64,000 bases of DNA, taken from Seonamhaeicola sp. S2-3 (lineage in GTDB: Bacteria; Bacteroidota; Bacteroidia; Flavobacteriales; Flavobacteriaceae). Within the stretch, counting starts at the first letter, position 1, and each line of letters begins with the position of its first letter. Positions 18,765 to 27,957 of this stretch are shown in pieces. A program made the translations under genes and the position numbers. The stretch lies in contig NZ_CP019389.1 in the NCBI RefSeq assembly GCF_001971785.1, positions 2,181,001-2,245,000 of the forward strand. Direction: 5' to 3'. The notes under the pieces are model-generated. The model saw only the letters and a program-made list of their open reading frames with translations, searched no databases and was not told the DNA's origin.

Positions 18765-19823
18765 CTATTTTACGATGATTTTACCATGTTGATTTATGAT
18801 GATGGTTTTGTTGGAAAAAGGACTTTCTACCCAGATATTGTACCCTGTTTTATGGACTTCATATTTAGGGGTTATAGTTTTATTTAGAATTTGTTTCGGA
18901 TTGTTTATGTTTTTTACTTCGATGCTTTTACTTTTTAAAGCATTGTGAAGTTCAAACAAATACCATTTTATATGTTCGTCTTTTGGAATGGTAAAATTAC
19001 CACCTTCTTTAGAAAAATATACATAGCCCCATGTTTCGGGTTGATGCATTGCTACAACATTTTGAGGCGACCATACCCAGTTGTATTCTGGAAGGTGTTT
19101 GCCTTTAGCATCTTTTTTTCTTTGGTAAACTCCATCTTCTAGTTGAAAATCCCAATGTACTCTAGAAAAATTAACCCTCCAATATTTATCTTTCAAATCT
19201 ATAGTTTGATAGTATGATGTGTTAAATACTTTTAATGGAATAGCTACCTCGATACTCCAACTTTTATCAATATCATTGGGATTATTTAGGGTGCCATCAA
19301 CATGAATTGCAGATTTTATGCCTTTAGCTTCCCAATCGTTAAGTGCTAATGCACCATTGCGATAGGGTCTTGTAATGAATAAGTCCCATAGTGTGTTTAA
19401 GGCATTAAATTCAAATTCATAATAATTATGTGCATCGCCATCTGGGTCGATAAAAATTTCAAAATCGTTATTATGATAAATTATTGTGTCCCTTTTTTTT
19501 AATGTTCCCCATACATGTGGTTCTTCTAGTTGAGCAAAAAAATAAATATGATGTCTATCCCACAACATTTTTACTTGGGTTTTGTACTTGGGAGTTTTAA
19601 CACCTTCTATGTCAATGAATGTATCTGAATATTGTGCATTTTTCCAAGAAGTTTCATTTTCTAAACCGTCAATTTTTATAGCTTCATTGGTGTAGTTTGC
19701 TATATAGGTTTTAGGTGTAGAAGGTATTGTTTGTTGAGCATAGCTATATAACCCTAGGGAAAAAAAAACTATGTTCCATAAGCCTTTTTTTAAAAGAGGA
19801 TGTATTGGTGCTATTAATCTCAT
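18765..19823 (-). CDS. Exported CBM9-like carbohydrate-binding protein
   Basis: This 352-residue protein has an N-terminal signal peptide (hydrophobic run then SYAQ). Residues about 35-270 look like a family 9-type carbohydrate-binding domain: KIDGLENETSWKNAQYSDTF, MLWDRHHIYFFAQLEEPHVWG, NDFEIFIDPDGDAHNYYEFE and WSIEVAIPLKVF. The rest has no recognised domain and no catalytic motif is apparent. CBM9-like proteins of this type are common in Bacteroidota glycan loci. A periplasmic or surface sugar-binding role beside the GHL10 and GH130 genes is likely. It lies 5 bp after the GH130 stop and 8 bp before the GHL10 start. Confidence 0.8.
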   Translation of the reverse strand: MRLIAPIHPLLKKGLWNIVFFSLGLYSYAQQTIPSTPKTYIANYTNEAIKIDGLENETSWKNAQYSDTFIDIEGVKTPKYKTQVKMLWDRHHIYFFAQLEEPHVWGTLKKRDTIIYHNNDFEIFIDPDGDAHNYYEFEFNALNTLWDLFITRPYRNGALALNDWEAKGIKSAIHVDGTLNNPNDIDKSWSIEVAIPLKVFNTSYYQTIDLKDKYWRVNFSRVHWDFQLEDGVYQRKKDAKGKHLPEYNWVWSPQNVVAMHQPETWGYVYFSKEGGNFTIPKDEHIKWYLFELHNALKSKSIEVKNINNPKQILNKTITPKYEVHKTGYNIWVESPFSNKTIIINQHGKIIVK

Positions 19824-19828
19824 GTCTA

Positions 19829-20794
19829 TTATATGCTGTTTGTTTTTGTGAATTCTAGTATTTCACTAATATAGCAAAAGGCTAGGGCTACCACGGTATC
19901 TGCGCCTCCATAGTAAATGGTTGCTTTATCGTTTTCTACATCTTGTAACGCCGCACAAGGGAAAATTACATTGGGGACATCGCCTACCTGTTCATATATT
20001 TCTGAAGGTGTTAGCAAGTAGGGCTGTGTTCTGTACTTTACAATATGAGGTTGGTCTGTATCTAAAATCGCGGAACCCATGGCATATCTAAATCCGTTAC
20101 AGGTATTTATAACCCCATGATAAAACATAAGCCATCCTTCATTGGTTAAAAAGGGCACAGAGCCAGCTCCAATTTTTGTGCACTGCCACGCACTATCTTT
20201 GAAAGATGTAGGAGACATCATGTGCCGGTGCTCTCCCCAGTATTTCATATCGGGACTGTAACTCATATAGATATCTCCAAAAGGCGTGTGGCCGTTATCG
20301 CTTGGGCGACTCATCATAGCATATTTTCCATCAATTTTTTGTGGTAATAATACCCCGTTTCTATTGAAAGGTAAAAAGGCACTTTCACATTGAAAGAACT
20401 CTTTAAAATCGAAGGTATAACCAATACCAATAGTAGGGCCATTATGGCCTTCACACCAGGTAATCCAGTAGCGGTCTTCTAAAAACACCACTCTGGGGTC
20501 GTATTTATAATCGCCAAGAACTTGATTTTTATCGTGAGCTTTAAATTTAATAGGGGTCTCGTTGATGCTCCAATCTATGCCATTGTCACTAAAACCTGCA
20601 AAAATATTCATTTGCACTGCTTTATTATCGCACCTAAATACACCTGCAAAACCATCTTTATATGGCACTACGGCACTATTAAAAACGCTGTTGGATGTAG
20701 GAATGGCATCACGATTAATAATGGGGTTTTGGCTATAACGCCATACTACATCTTTTGACTCTTTAGGTCTTTCTTCCCAAGGAATTAGCTTCAT
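19829..20794 (-). CDS. GH130 phosphorylase, probably beta-1,4-mannosyl-N-acetylglucosamine phosphorylase
   Basis: This 321-residue protein has no signal peptide, so it is cytoplasmic. It has the GH130 pattern [20 protein letters not shown] at the N-terminus and [14 protein letters not shown] with the likely proton-donor Asp, followed by [10 protein letters not shown]. Several GH130 phosphorylases release alpha-mannose-1-phosphate from beta-1,4-linked mannosides. The N-terminal block resembles the group acting on Man-beta-1,4-GlcNAc, the core disaccharide of N-glycans. Its position directly after a sodium:solute symporter fits import of that disaccharide and phosphorolysis inside the cell. The family is secure; the exact substrate is inferred, and beta-1,2-mannosidase or beta-mannobiose activity is the main alternative. 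Confidence 0.88.
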   Translation of the reverse strand: MKLIPWEERPKESKDVVWRYSQNPIINRDAIPTSNSVFNSAVVPYKDGFAGVFRCDNKAVQMNIFAGFSDNGIDWSINETPIKFKAHDKNQVLGDYKYDPRVVFLEDRYWITWCEGHNGPTIGIGYTFDFKEFFQCESAFLPFNRNGVLLPQKIDGKYAMMSRPSDNGHTPFGDIYMSYSPDMKYWGEHRHMMSPTSFKDSAWQCTKIGAGSVPFLTNEGWLMFYHGVINTCNGFRYAMGSAILDTDQPHIVKYRTQPYLLTPSEIYEQVGDVPNVIFPCAALQDVENDKATIYYGGADTVVALAFCYISEILEFTKTNSI

Positions 20795-20802
20795 TTTTTT
20801 AA

Positions 20803-22680
20803 TTAATTTTTATACTTCCTTACTTTATCTAACCAAGTAAATTTTAAAATTACAGAAGTTACTGCAAATAGTATCAAAACGCAAAACATATTTGTGTAAT
20901 CTCTAATCATAAAGTAAATAGGCAACAATATCATACTGGATTGCCAAACAATTCCAATAACACAGTTAAACATATCGATTGGAAAATCGTTATTTTTCTT
21001 AAAAACAGGATTGGTATCTTTAATAGACTTAAAAACAGGATTCCACCAACCCCAAGGCCTTACATTAGTGTAGAAGTTTTTAAGGGTATTTATATTTGTA
21101 GGAGGGGTTAAAAAAGTACCCAAAAATGCCCCAACTAATGAGAGTATAAGTATCACTGGAAAAGCATAAATAGCAGGTAAAGTTGCGGCTTCATACATAA
21201 TTGAGCCCACTATAAAGTTATTCTGGTTTTGTTCCAAAACAAATTGCAGGGTTGCTACTACAAGTCCTGCTGCCATTCCCCAAAAGTAGCCCCATCCATT
21301 AAAACGCCACCAAATCCATTTCAAAAGGTTAGCTGCAACATAGCCTCCATATAGTGCACTTGTTATCCACAATGTAATTGAGTTTATAGATTCAGCAAAA
21401 AAGCCCATGATAACACCCAAAATTACAATACCAAAAGAAGCAAGATGGCTTGCTCTTATATAATGTTTTTGAGTAGCTTCTGGTTTAAAATATTTTTTAT
21501 AAATATCATTTACAATATAAGCGGGTCCTGAATTTACAAACGCTGAAAATGTAGACATAAATGCTGCTAAAAGCCCTGCTAAAAGTATCCCTTTAATACC
21601 AACAGGAACATGATGATTTATAACTTTAGGTAAAATTATTTCTAAATCATTTGTAGATAGTGTATTTGATACAGCCATGTCTGGAGCAATAAATACTAAA
21701 CCTAAAATAACAATTCCTGCTATAAGCAAATATCTAGGAATGAATAAAACCAAATTAGTAAATCCACTCATATAGGCCGCCTCTTTTACGGAGCGTGTAG
21801 AGAGTATACGTTGCATATCATAGCTTGGGGTAGGTCCAGCGATACTGGCAAAGAACCCCTTGAACAAGGACATGCCAATAAATGCTCCAAACATTTTATA
21901 ACCTTGCGTATCAATTAAATCGTTAAAGGCTTGGTATTTACCATCCCAGAATCCATCGAGCTCCCAACCAAAAAAGACGGTACTCCATTCTTTTGAAATA
22001 ACAGTCTCTAATTGTATATCTGACACTGAAATAAAAGTGTAGCTTGCAATTAAAATACCTGCTAATACCATAATGCCATATTGTAAAACTTCTGTAGCTA
22101 CAACAGAGAACATACCGCCCTTTATAGTATAAATGGTTGTTAGGAATATTATTATTAAAGCATAACTTTGGTCCGATGATAACAACACAGAATCATTAAA
22201 TATTAGTGTTAAATCCCACGGCAATATGATGGTTAAGAATTTACCAACGCCTTCAAAAAAATAAGCTATAAAACCTATCGAAGCAATAATGGCAAATATG
22301 GCGACTATTAGATGTGATGCTCTGCCAGCTTTATCATCTCCAAAGCGTGTTAAAATCCACTCAGAACCTGTCATAATATTAGAGCGCCTTATCCATGCGG
22401 CCAGAAAAACCATAACAAATATCTGGTTAAAAATGGGCCACATCCACATAAACATAAAACTTTTAACACCATATAAAAATAGGATACCAACCATCCAAGC
22501 TGTACCAGAGACATCAAACATCCCAGAGCCATTACTAAGTCCTAAATAGTACCATTTAATGCTTTTTCCTCCTAGGAAATAAGAATCCAAACCTTTGGAA
22601 GCTCTTTTGGAAATCCAAATACCAACACCTAAGGTTAGTGCTATATATACTCCAATTATTGTAACATCAATAGCGTTCAT
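20803..22680 (-). CDS. Sodium:solute symporter (SSS/SLC5 family)
   Basis: This 625-residue inner-membrane protein has about 14 hydrophobic segments. SSS features are the N-terminal helix [40 protein letters not shown], and a conserved region around [24 protein letters not shown] proteins import sugars or other small solutes with sodium. It sits between a GH92 and the GH130 gene with gaps of 3 and 8 bp. The cargo is therefore likely to be a small product of N-glycan breakdown, such as Man-GlcNAc or mannose. The last 60 residues form further membrane segments. Confidence 0.9.
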   Translation of the reverse strand: MNAIDVTIIGVYIALTLGVGIWISKRASKGLDSYFLGGKSIKWYYLGLSNGSGMFDVSGTAWMVGILFLYGVKSFMFMWMWPIFNQIFVMVFLAAWIRRSNIMTGSEWILTRFGDDKAGRASHLIVAIFAIIASIGFIAYFFEGVGKFLTIILPWDLTLIFNDSVLLSSDQSYALIIIFLTTIYTIKGGMFSVVATEVLQYGIMVLAGILIASYTFISVSDIQLETVISKEWSTVFFGWELDGFWDGKYQAFNDLIDTQGYKMFGAFIGMSLFKGFFASIAGPTPSYDMQRILSTRSVKEAAYMSGFTNLVLFIPRYLLIAGIVILGLVFIAPDMAVSNTLSTNDLEIILPKVINHHVPVGIKGILLAGLLAAFMSTFSAFVNSGPAYIVNDIYKKYFKPEATQKHYIRASHLASFGIVILGVIMGFFAESINSITLWITSALYGGYVAANLLKWIWWRFNGWGYFWGMAAGLVVATLQFVLEQNQNNFIVGSIMYEAATLPAIYAFPVILILSLVGAFLGTFLTPPTNINTLKNFYTNVRPWGWWNPVFKSIKDTNPVFKKNNDFPIDMFNCVIGIVWQSSMILLPIYFMIRDYTNMFCVLILFAVTSVILKFTWLDKVRKYKN

Positions 22681-22683
22681 AAA

Positions 22684-24933
22684 TTAATTTTTTACACCCC
22701 AGGTTTTATTGGGTTCTGGACCCATTTTAAATTTTAAAGAGCCTCCGTTTATAATTTGTTTGTGAGAGATAATTGTGCTATTAAAATCTTTATCATTTAA
22801 GGTTGCTGATTGTATATAGATATTTTTATTTGATACATTTTCAGCTTCAATAACAAATGCTTTATTGTTATTTAATTTGATAGTTGTTTTCTCGAAAATA
22901 GGACTTCCTATTTCATAGTTGCCTGAAGCTGGATTCATGGGATAGAACCCCATGGCACTAAATACGTACCAAGCACTCATTTGTCCGCAGTCTTCATTAC
23001 CACTTAAGCCATTTGGAGTAGTATTGTATTGTGTGTTTAAGATATGATTTACCCAATATTGCGTGCGCCAAGGTTTATTGGCCTTGTTAAACATATAGGC
23101 AATGTGATGACTAGGTTCATTACCGTGGGCATACTGGCCGATAAGTCCTGAAATATCAACAGAAACATTGTCTCCTGTAATATCTGAGCTTTCTGTGAAT
23201 AGATGTTCTAATCTAGATGTAAAGTTTTCGTTACCGCCGTGCATAGCAATAAAATCTTCAACGGCATGAGGTACAAACCAACTATGTTGCCATGCGTTAC
23301 CTTCGGTATAATCTGTATGTTTCCTGTGGTTTGAATATTTAGGGTCAAAAGGTGTGTTCCACGACTTACCATCTTTAGATTTGCCACGCATGAAGCCAGT
23401 ATCTTTATCAAATAAATACTGATATGCTTTTGAACGTTGCATGAATAAATTAAAATCTTCTTCTTTTCCTAGTGCTTTAGCCATTTGTGCTACACACCAA
23501 TCATTATAGGCATATTCTAGAGTTATGGTAACCGATTCATCTAACAATTCATAAGGTATATAGCCAAAGGTCTTATAATGCTCTAAGCCTCTTTCATCTT
23601 GCATCATCGTGTTCTTCATTGCTTCAAAAGCTTTTTCAGCATCAAATCCGCGAATGCCTTTAAGGTAAGCTTCTACGATGACTGGTATAGAATGATAACC
23701 CGTCATGGTATTGGTTTCGTTACCGTATAATGTCCAAACTGGTAAAATTTTATTGGTTTGGTAGTATGCTAACATGGAATTTATAAAATGGGCTACCTTG
23801 TCTTTGGCGACTAAAGTAAGTAATGGGTGTTCTGCCCTAAAAGTATCCCAGAGTGAAAATGTAGAATAGGCTGTGTAATCTTGAGCTATTACAATACTGT
23901 CATTTTCCTTTCTAAATGCTCCGTTTTTGTCGCTAAATGTCACTGGTGCTAATTGACTATGGTAAAGTGCAGTATAGAACATTGTTTTTAGGGAATCTAC
24001 TGGGGTTTCAATCTTTATATTTTGTAGTGAAGTTTCCCAAATATTTTCTGCATTTTGCCTAATAGCTTCAAAATCAAAATTACCAGAGTCTAAATTTTTT
24101 TTTGCGTTTTCTATACTTACTGAAGATAATGCCACTTTAACAAAAAGTTGGTTTGTGTTTTGATTATCAAAAACTAATTGCGTAGCTGTTTTTTTACCTT
24201 TAACAGTATTGTTTTTTGTTAAATCACCTTCGTTATATAGTTTAGAGTTTTTTATGGGTTTTGAAAATTTAGCAACAAAAAACACCTTTTGGTTTTTTGC
24301 CCAACCTGTGCTAAATCTATAACCAGATACGGTTTGTGCGTCTTCAATATGTATGGCGGTTTCTCTAGGCTTATCCCAGTTTATTGCATAGCCTAAATCT
24401 AAAACCACCGATTGTTTATCGCCATCTCTAAAGGTATATTTATGATAGGCGGTTCTTTGCGATGTAGTTAACTCAACATTAATATTATGGTCTTCTAAGT
24501 AAACTTGATAATACCCAGGAGAAGCGCTCTCGTTTTTATGAGAATATTTCGATTTATAGTTTAGGCTATCTCTTCCTTTAGGTGTAGGGGATAAATCTAT
24601 CTCTCTGTTAATTGGCATGAGCAATATATCGGCTAAATCTCCAATACCTGTACCGCTTAGTGCTAAATGGCTAAAACCTATGGCTATCGAATCTGTATAG
24701 TGGTAACCTGAACACCAATCCCAATCTGATATGCCATTTACAGGGCTTACTTGTAACATACCAAAAGGCACTGTAGCTCCTGGATACGTATGCCCATGTC
24801 CTCCAGTTCCTATAAAAGTATTTACAAGATGTATTAATTTTGGTTTAGTGTTGTTTGCCAAAGAATTTTTACTTTGCTTGTTGCAAGCCAAAAGCAAAAC
24901 AGTTAATAATAAATATGATAATATATGCTTCAT
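22684..24933 (-). CDS. GH92 alpha-mannosidase, lipoprotein, first gene of the operon
   Basis: This GH92 is about 749 residues long when started at the ATG at 24933, which places a good lipoprotein signal (LLLTVLLLAC) at the N-terminus; an alternative ATG at 24960 adds nine unlikely residues. Landmarks are VNTFIGTGGHGHTYPG, SGTGIGDLADILLMP, FSLWDTFRAEHPL, NETNTMTGYHSIPVIVEAY, YAYNDWCVAQMAKALG, HGNEPSHH (Glu606) and GNEDCGQMSAWY. It heads the minus-strand operon GH92-SSS-GH130-CBM9-GHL10-GH92-asparaginase-GH92 and is transcribed away from the LytS-type kinase. A 7+7 inverted repeat sits in the shared intergenic region. Confidence 0.93.
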   Translation of the reverse strand: MKHILSYLLLTVLLLACNKQSKNSLANNTKPKLIHLVNTFIGTGGHGHTYPGATVPFGMLQVSPVNGISDWDWCSGYHYTDSIAIGFSHLALSGTGIGDLADILLMPINREIDLSPTPKGRDSLNYKSKYSHKNESASPGYYQVYLEDHNINVELTTSQRTAYHKYTFRDGDKQSVVLDLGYAINWDKPRETAIHIEDAQTVSGYRFSTGWAKNQKVFFVAKFSKPIKNSKLYNEGDLTKNNTVKGKKTATQLVFDNQNTNQLFVKVALSSVSIENAKKNLDSGNFDFEAIRQNAENIWETSLQNIKIETPVDSLKTMFYTALYHSQLAPVTFSDKNGAFRKENDSIVIAQDYTAYSTFSLWDTFRAEHPLLTLVAKDKVAHFINSMLAYYQTNKILPVWTLYGNETNTMTGYHSIPVIVEAYLKGIRGFDAEKAFEAMKNTMMQDERGLEHYKTFGYIPYELLDESVTITLEYAYNDWCVAQMAKALGKEEDFNLFMQRSKAYQYLFDKDTGFMRGKSKDGKSWNTPFDPKYSNHRKHTDYTEGNAWQHSWFVPHAVEDFIAMHGGNENFTSRLEHLFTESSDITGDNVSVDISGLIGQYAHGNEPSHHIAYMFNKANKPWRTQYWVNHILNTQYNTTPNGLSGNEDCGQMSAWYVFSAMGFYPMNPASGNYEIGSPIFEKTTIKLNNNKAFVIEAENVSNKNIYIQSATLNDKDFNSTIISHKQIINGGSLKFKMGPEPNKTWGVKN

Positions 24934-24985
24934 ATAATTTGGATTAATGTAAAAATTCATAATTTTATCGTCCTCCCAAATAAAT

Positions 24986-25004
24986 TTAGACGGACAACGT
25001 CTAA
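24986..25004. promoter_or_regulatory. Inverted repeat between divergent GH92 operon and sensor kinase
   Basis: TTAGACG (24986-24992) and CGTCTAA (24998-25004) form a perfect 7-bp inverted repeat with a 5-nt spacer. It lies 52 bp from the GH92 ATG and 38 bp from the kinase ATG. It could be a binding site for a dimeric regulator or part of a short hairpin. No other copy was noticed by eye in the window. Confidence 0.45.
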
Positions 25005-25042
25005 TCTAAGTTAAACACCAGAAAAAATATAGTAAAGAAACC

Positions 25043-26107
25043 ATGGTTAAAATTTTGAATTCTAAGGAATATTATAAACTACCCTTTAAATTTCATGTAA
25101 TCTTTTGGTTGATTTATTTTTCTTTCAATACATTTAGGTGGGGGAGCTATTTTGGCGATTATGTATATTCACTAAAGACTAATCTACTAGGTTTTCCTAT
25201 CCACATGGTTTTGTGTTATTTAAATATTTTTGTTTTAATGCCGTTTTTGGTGTACCAGAGAAAATACATCTTGTATGTAATGGCGGTGTTAATCTCTATA
25301 TTTCTCATGGTTTTGGTTAAGTTTAATCTTACCTATCTTTTAATAGGTCATAACGTTTGGCCTGAAGGTCCAGAAACGCTTAATTCACTATCCCTTAACT
25401 ATGTTATCGATATGATGATTGGTGAATTATATGTGATAACATTTGTAACAGCCATAAAAATAACACTAGATTATTTACAGGAACACAGAAGAGTGGCTGA
25501 ACTTGAAAAGGCAAATTTAGAAACCGAACTCATGTTTTTAAAAGCCCAAATATCACCTCATTTCTTCTTTAATACATTAAATAACATTCATTCGCTAGCT
25601 TTAGAAAAATCAAAAAAAACCTCTAAGGTTATTTTAAAATTATCTGAGCTCATGCGGTACCTGTTATATGAAACACGACAACGGAGACAAACATTAGAAA
25701 AGGAAATTTTGTGTGTGCAAAATTATCTAGATTTAGAACGAATAAGGCATAGTAAGTCTTTAGAGGTTGAGGTTTCTATAACTGGAGATATACAAGGCAA
25801 AAAAATAGCCCCCATTATTCTGTTATCTTTAGTTGAAAATGCCTTTAAACATGGGGTGAATAAAAATATAGGTAATATTAAAATATTAATTTCATTCAAG
25901 ATTGAAGAAGATTTTCTATATTTTAGTGTATTAAATCCAATGCCTTCAATTATAAATCAAAATTTAAGTAATAATTATTCGGGAGGGATAGGGCTTAAAA
26001 ATGTTAGAAAACGGCTTTCGCTAGGTTATTCTGAAAATGATTATAACTTAGAATTTGATGAAGTAGATAATATTTTTATAGCAAAACTAAAAATACGAGT
26101 AGCATGA
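25043..26107 (+). CDS. LytS/YehU-type sensor histidine kinase
   Basis: This 354-residue inner-membrane kinase has about four N-terminal hydrophobic segments (residues roughly 18-145). A short coiled coil (VAELEKANLETELMFLKAQ) comes before the His_kinase domain. The phosphorylated histidine is His173 in QISPHFFFNTLNNIHSLA. The ATPase part shows LLSLVENAFKHGV and GGIGLKNVRKRL. There is no periplasmic sensor domain of useful size, so it probably senses through the membrane or a partner. The stop overlaps the start of the response regulator by 4 bp (ATGA). Its place between the GH92 operon and the SusC/D genes suggests it controls this locus. Confidence 0.93.
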   Translation: MVKILNSKEYYKLPFKFHVIFWLIYFSFNTFRWGSYFGDYVYSLKTNLLGFPIHMVLCYLNIFVLMPFLVYQRKYILYVMAVLISIFLMVLVKFNLTYLLIGHNVWPEGPETLNSLSLNYVIDMMIGELYVITFVTAIKITLDYLQEHRRVAELEKANLETELMFLKAQISPHFFFNTLNNIHSLALEKSKKTSKVILKLSELMRYLLYETRQRRQTLEKEILCVQNYLDLERIRHSKSLEVEVSITGDIQGKKIAPIILLSLVENAFKHGVNKNIGNIKILISFKIEEDFLYFSVLNPMPSIINQNLSNNYSGGIGLKNVRKRLSLGYSENDYNLEFDEVDNIFIAKLKIRVA

Positions 26108-26808
26108 GTACCAAATGTATAATAATTGATGATGAACCCTTGGCAATAAACGTTATCAAGAATTATCTACAGCAAATAAAAGGTTTTGAGGTAACAAAAA
26201 CCTTTAGTAACGCTTTAGAGGTATTAGACTTTTTAAAAAGTGAACAAATAGATGTAATGTTTTTGGATATTAATATGCCTTTGTTTGATGGGTTGAGTTT
26301 TGTAAAAGCACTGAATGACCCTCCTTTGATTATTGTTACCACAGCCTATACAGAGTTTGCGGTTGAAACCTATGAGCTTAATGTGCTTGATTATCTCGTT
26401 AAGCCTATAGAGTTTCCAAGATTTATTAAAGCTATTAATAAAGTGGAACATAAACTTAGGAAGACAACTACAATGAATCAAAATAATAATATTAGAAAAC
26501 ATCTTTTTATTAAAATTGATAAAAAGAAAATGAAAAAGATTTATTTGGATGAAATATTAACTGTTGAATCTTTAAAGGATTATCTAAGAATAAACACCAC
26601 CACAGGAAAATATATCATTCATAGTACTTTGTCTGATTTTACAGCATTACTTCCTAAGCATAATTTTATACGCATTCATAGGTCTTACACTATAGCTATA
26701 GATAAAATTGATGTTGTTGAAGGTAATAGTGTTGAAATAGAAGGTTTAAGGTATGTTATAGGTAGGTCTTACCTTGAGGAGGTTAAGAGCAAAATATTAA
26801 ACCAATGA
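26104..26808 (+). CDS. LytTR-type response regulator
   Basis: This 234-residue regulator has an N-terminal receiver domain with Asp55 as phosphoacceptor (VMFLDINMPLFDGL), the TTAYTEFAVETYELNVLDYLVKP block, and a C-terminal LytTR DNA-binding domain beginning around residue 135 (HLFIKIDKKKMKKIYLDEIL, then IHRSYTIAIDKID). LytTR proteins bind direct repeats. It is translationally coupled to the kinase upstream. Regulation of the adjacent GH92 operon or of susC/susD is inferred from position only. Confidence 0.93.
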   Translation: MSTKCIIIDDEPLAINVIKNYLQQIKGFEVTKTFSNALEVLDFLKSEQIDVMFLDINMPLFDGLSFVKALNDPPLIIVTTAYTEFAVETYELNVLDYLVKPIEFPRFIKAINKVEHKLRKTTTMNQNNNIRKHLFIKIDKKKMKKIYLDEILTVESLKDYLRINTTTGKYIIHSTLSDFTALLPKHNFIRIHRSYTIAIDKIDVVEGNSVEIEGLRYVIGRSYLEEVKSKILNQ

Positions 26809-26958
26809 GTCGTCCTAAAATAGGTTGACAGTTTTTATAAATTAGATTAAATTAGTACCTTTTAAAAGTTTCTATTATTCTTAATCAGCTAGACCTAAAT
26901 TATTACATTTTTTGTGGTTAATATGGTTTCTGTATTAAGCTCTTACTCAGAATTTACT

Positions 26959-27715
26959 TGGGCTTGCAACAAAAAGTAGGACAAATTTTTAAAGACCTAT
27001 GCCACATTTTTACTTTGATAAAAAAGGTGTCCTATATCCTAAAAATAGGAATGTTTACGCTTGTTATTATACCATATTTTATATATTCAAAGAAACTTGT
27101 TTTATGGTTTGAAATTTACTATCATAAATCTAGTTCTACTTTTTAGAGTTTTAAAGAAGGATTTCTCTACAGCATTATCCTAACAATTTGCTTTTCTACT
27201 CACGTATTGTACAATAAAAATATTAGATTTTAATATTTTTCTAAATTCCCTTGAGGCATATTGGATACCTTTGTCTGTATGTAAAAGTAAAGATAGGGTT
27301 ATTTATCTTTTGGATATAGCCATTTTCTATGCAGGAGTAAAGGTTTGATTTATATGGAGGATTGTACTTAATGATTAAACAATCACTTGTCTGTCGTATA
27401 AATCAATAAAGGTAGTCAGGTACATTCAACCTTTTTGAGTTTTAATATATGTAATATAATATACCCAAACTTCATTTAATCTGCTAGGGTTAAAGTTTTT
27501 ATCTAACAGATTTCTACAAACTGAACATTTATAATTGGAATCTATAGAGATCTTAAACTTTCTTTTATGTTTACTTTCCCAATTATTATCTTTCATGATT
27601 TTAGAAACCCTGAGCCTAGATATACTTTTAATAGTACTACTATTCTTGTTGATGCTCTAGGTCTTGTATTTTATGTTCGAGTGCACGTAACAACTCTAAA
27701 GCATATTTAAGTTAT
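26959..27715 (-). mobile_element. Eroded IS3-family element (fossil), minus strand
   Basis: The left boundary TGGGCTTGCAACAAAAAGTA is nearly the reverse complement of the right end of the intact-length IS3 element at 40147-41401. Several stretches then match the reverse complement of its orfB: TTTAAAGAAGGATT (around the ESFFKT region), the segment for DRGIQYAS near 27251, and GGTAGTCAGGTACA near 27412. Another match, AACTTCATTTAATCTGCTAGG, is split by drift, and ACTCTAAAGC lies near the old orfA. Stops and indels occur throughout, so nothing is translated. The coordinates are approximate, especially the right end. The remaining sequence to the susC start (27716-27957) shows no gene; it should hold the susC promoter, but I see no clear -7 box. 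Confidence 0.75.
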
Positions 27716-27957
27716 TAAATAAAACGCTGTAGATTGTAAACAAGTAGCGAAACCTATTGGTTTAAAGCTTATTTTATAAGTTGTTACGTTTTAATGAATT
27801 AAAAATAATTAATTTAGGTTTTCACCTTCAATTTTTTTCACCTTTAGCTTTTATAGCATGTTGTTGGTCGAAAAACCTTTTGGATTCTTAACTTTTTTGT
27901 AACATTTACTTAAACATAAATTTTAACTATTTCTAAACTAATTAAATTAAAACTAGT

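Noticed and set aside
26958-27146. Small 62-residue reading frame
   Set aside because: It lies in the terminal repeat and decayed body of an IS3 remnant and shows no protein features.
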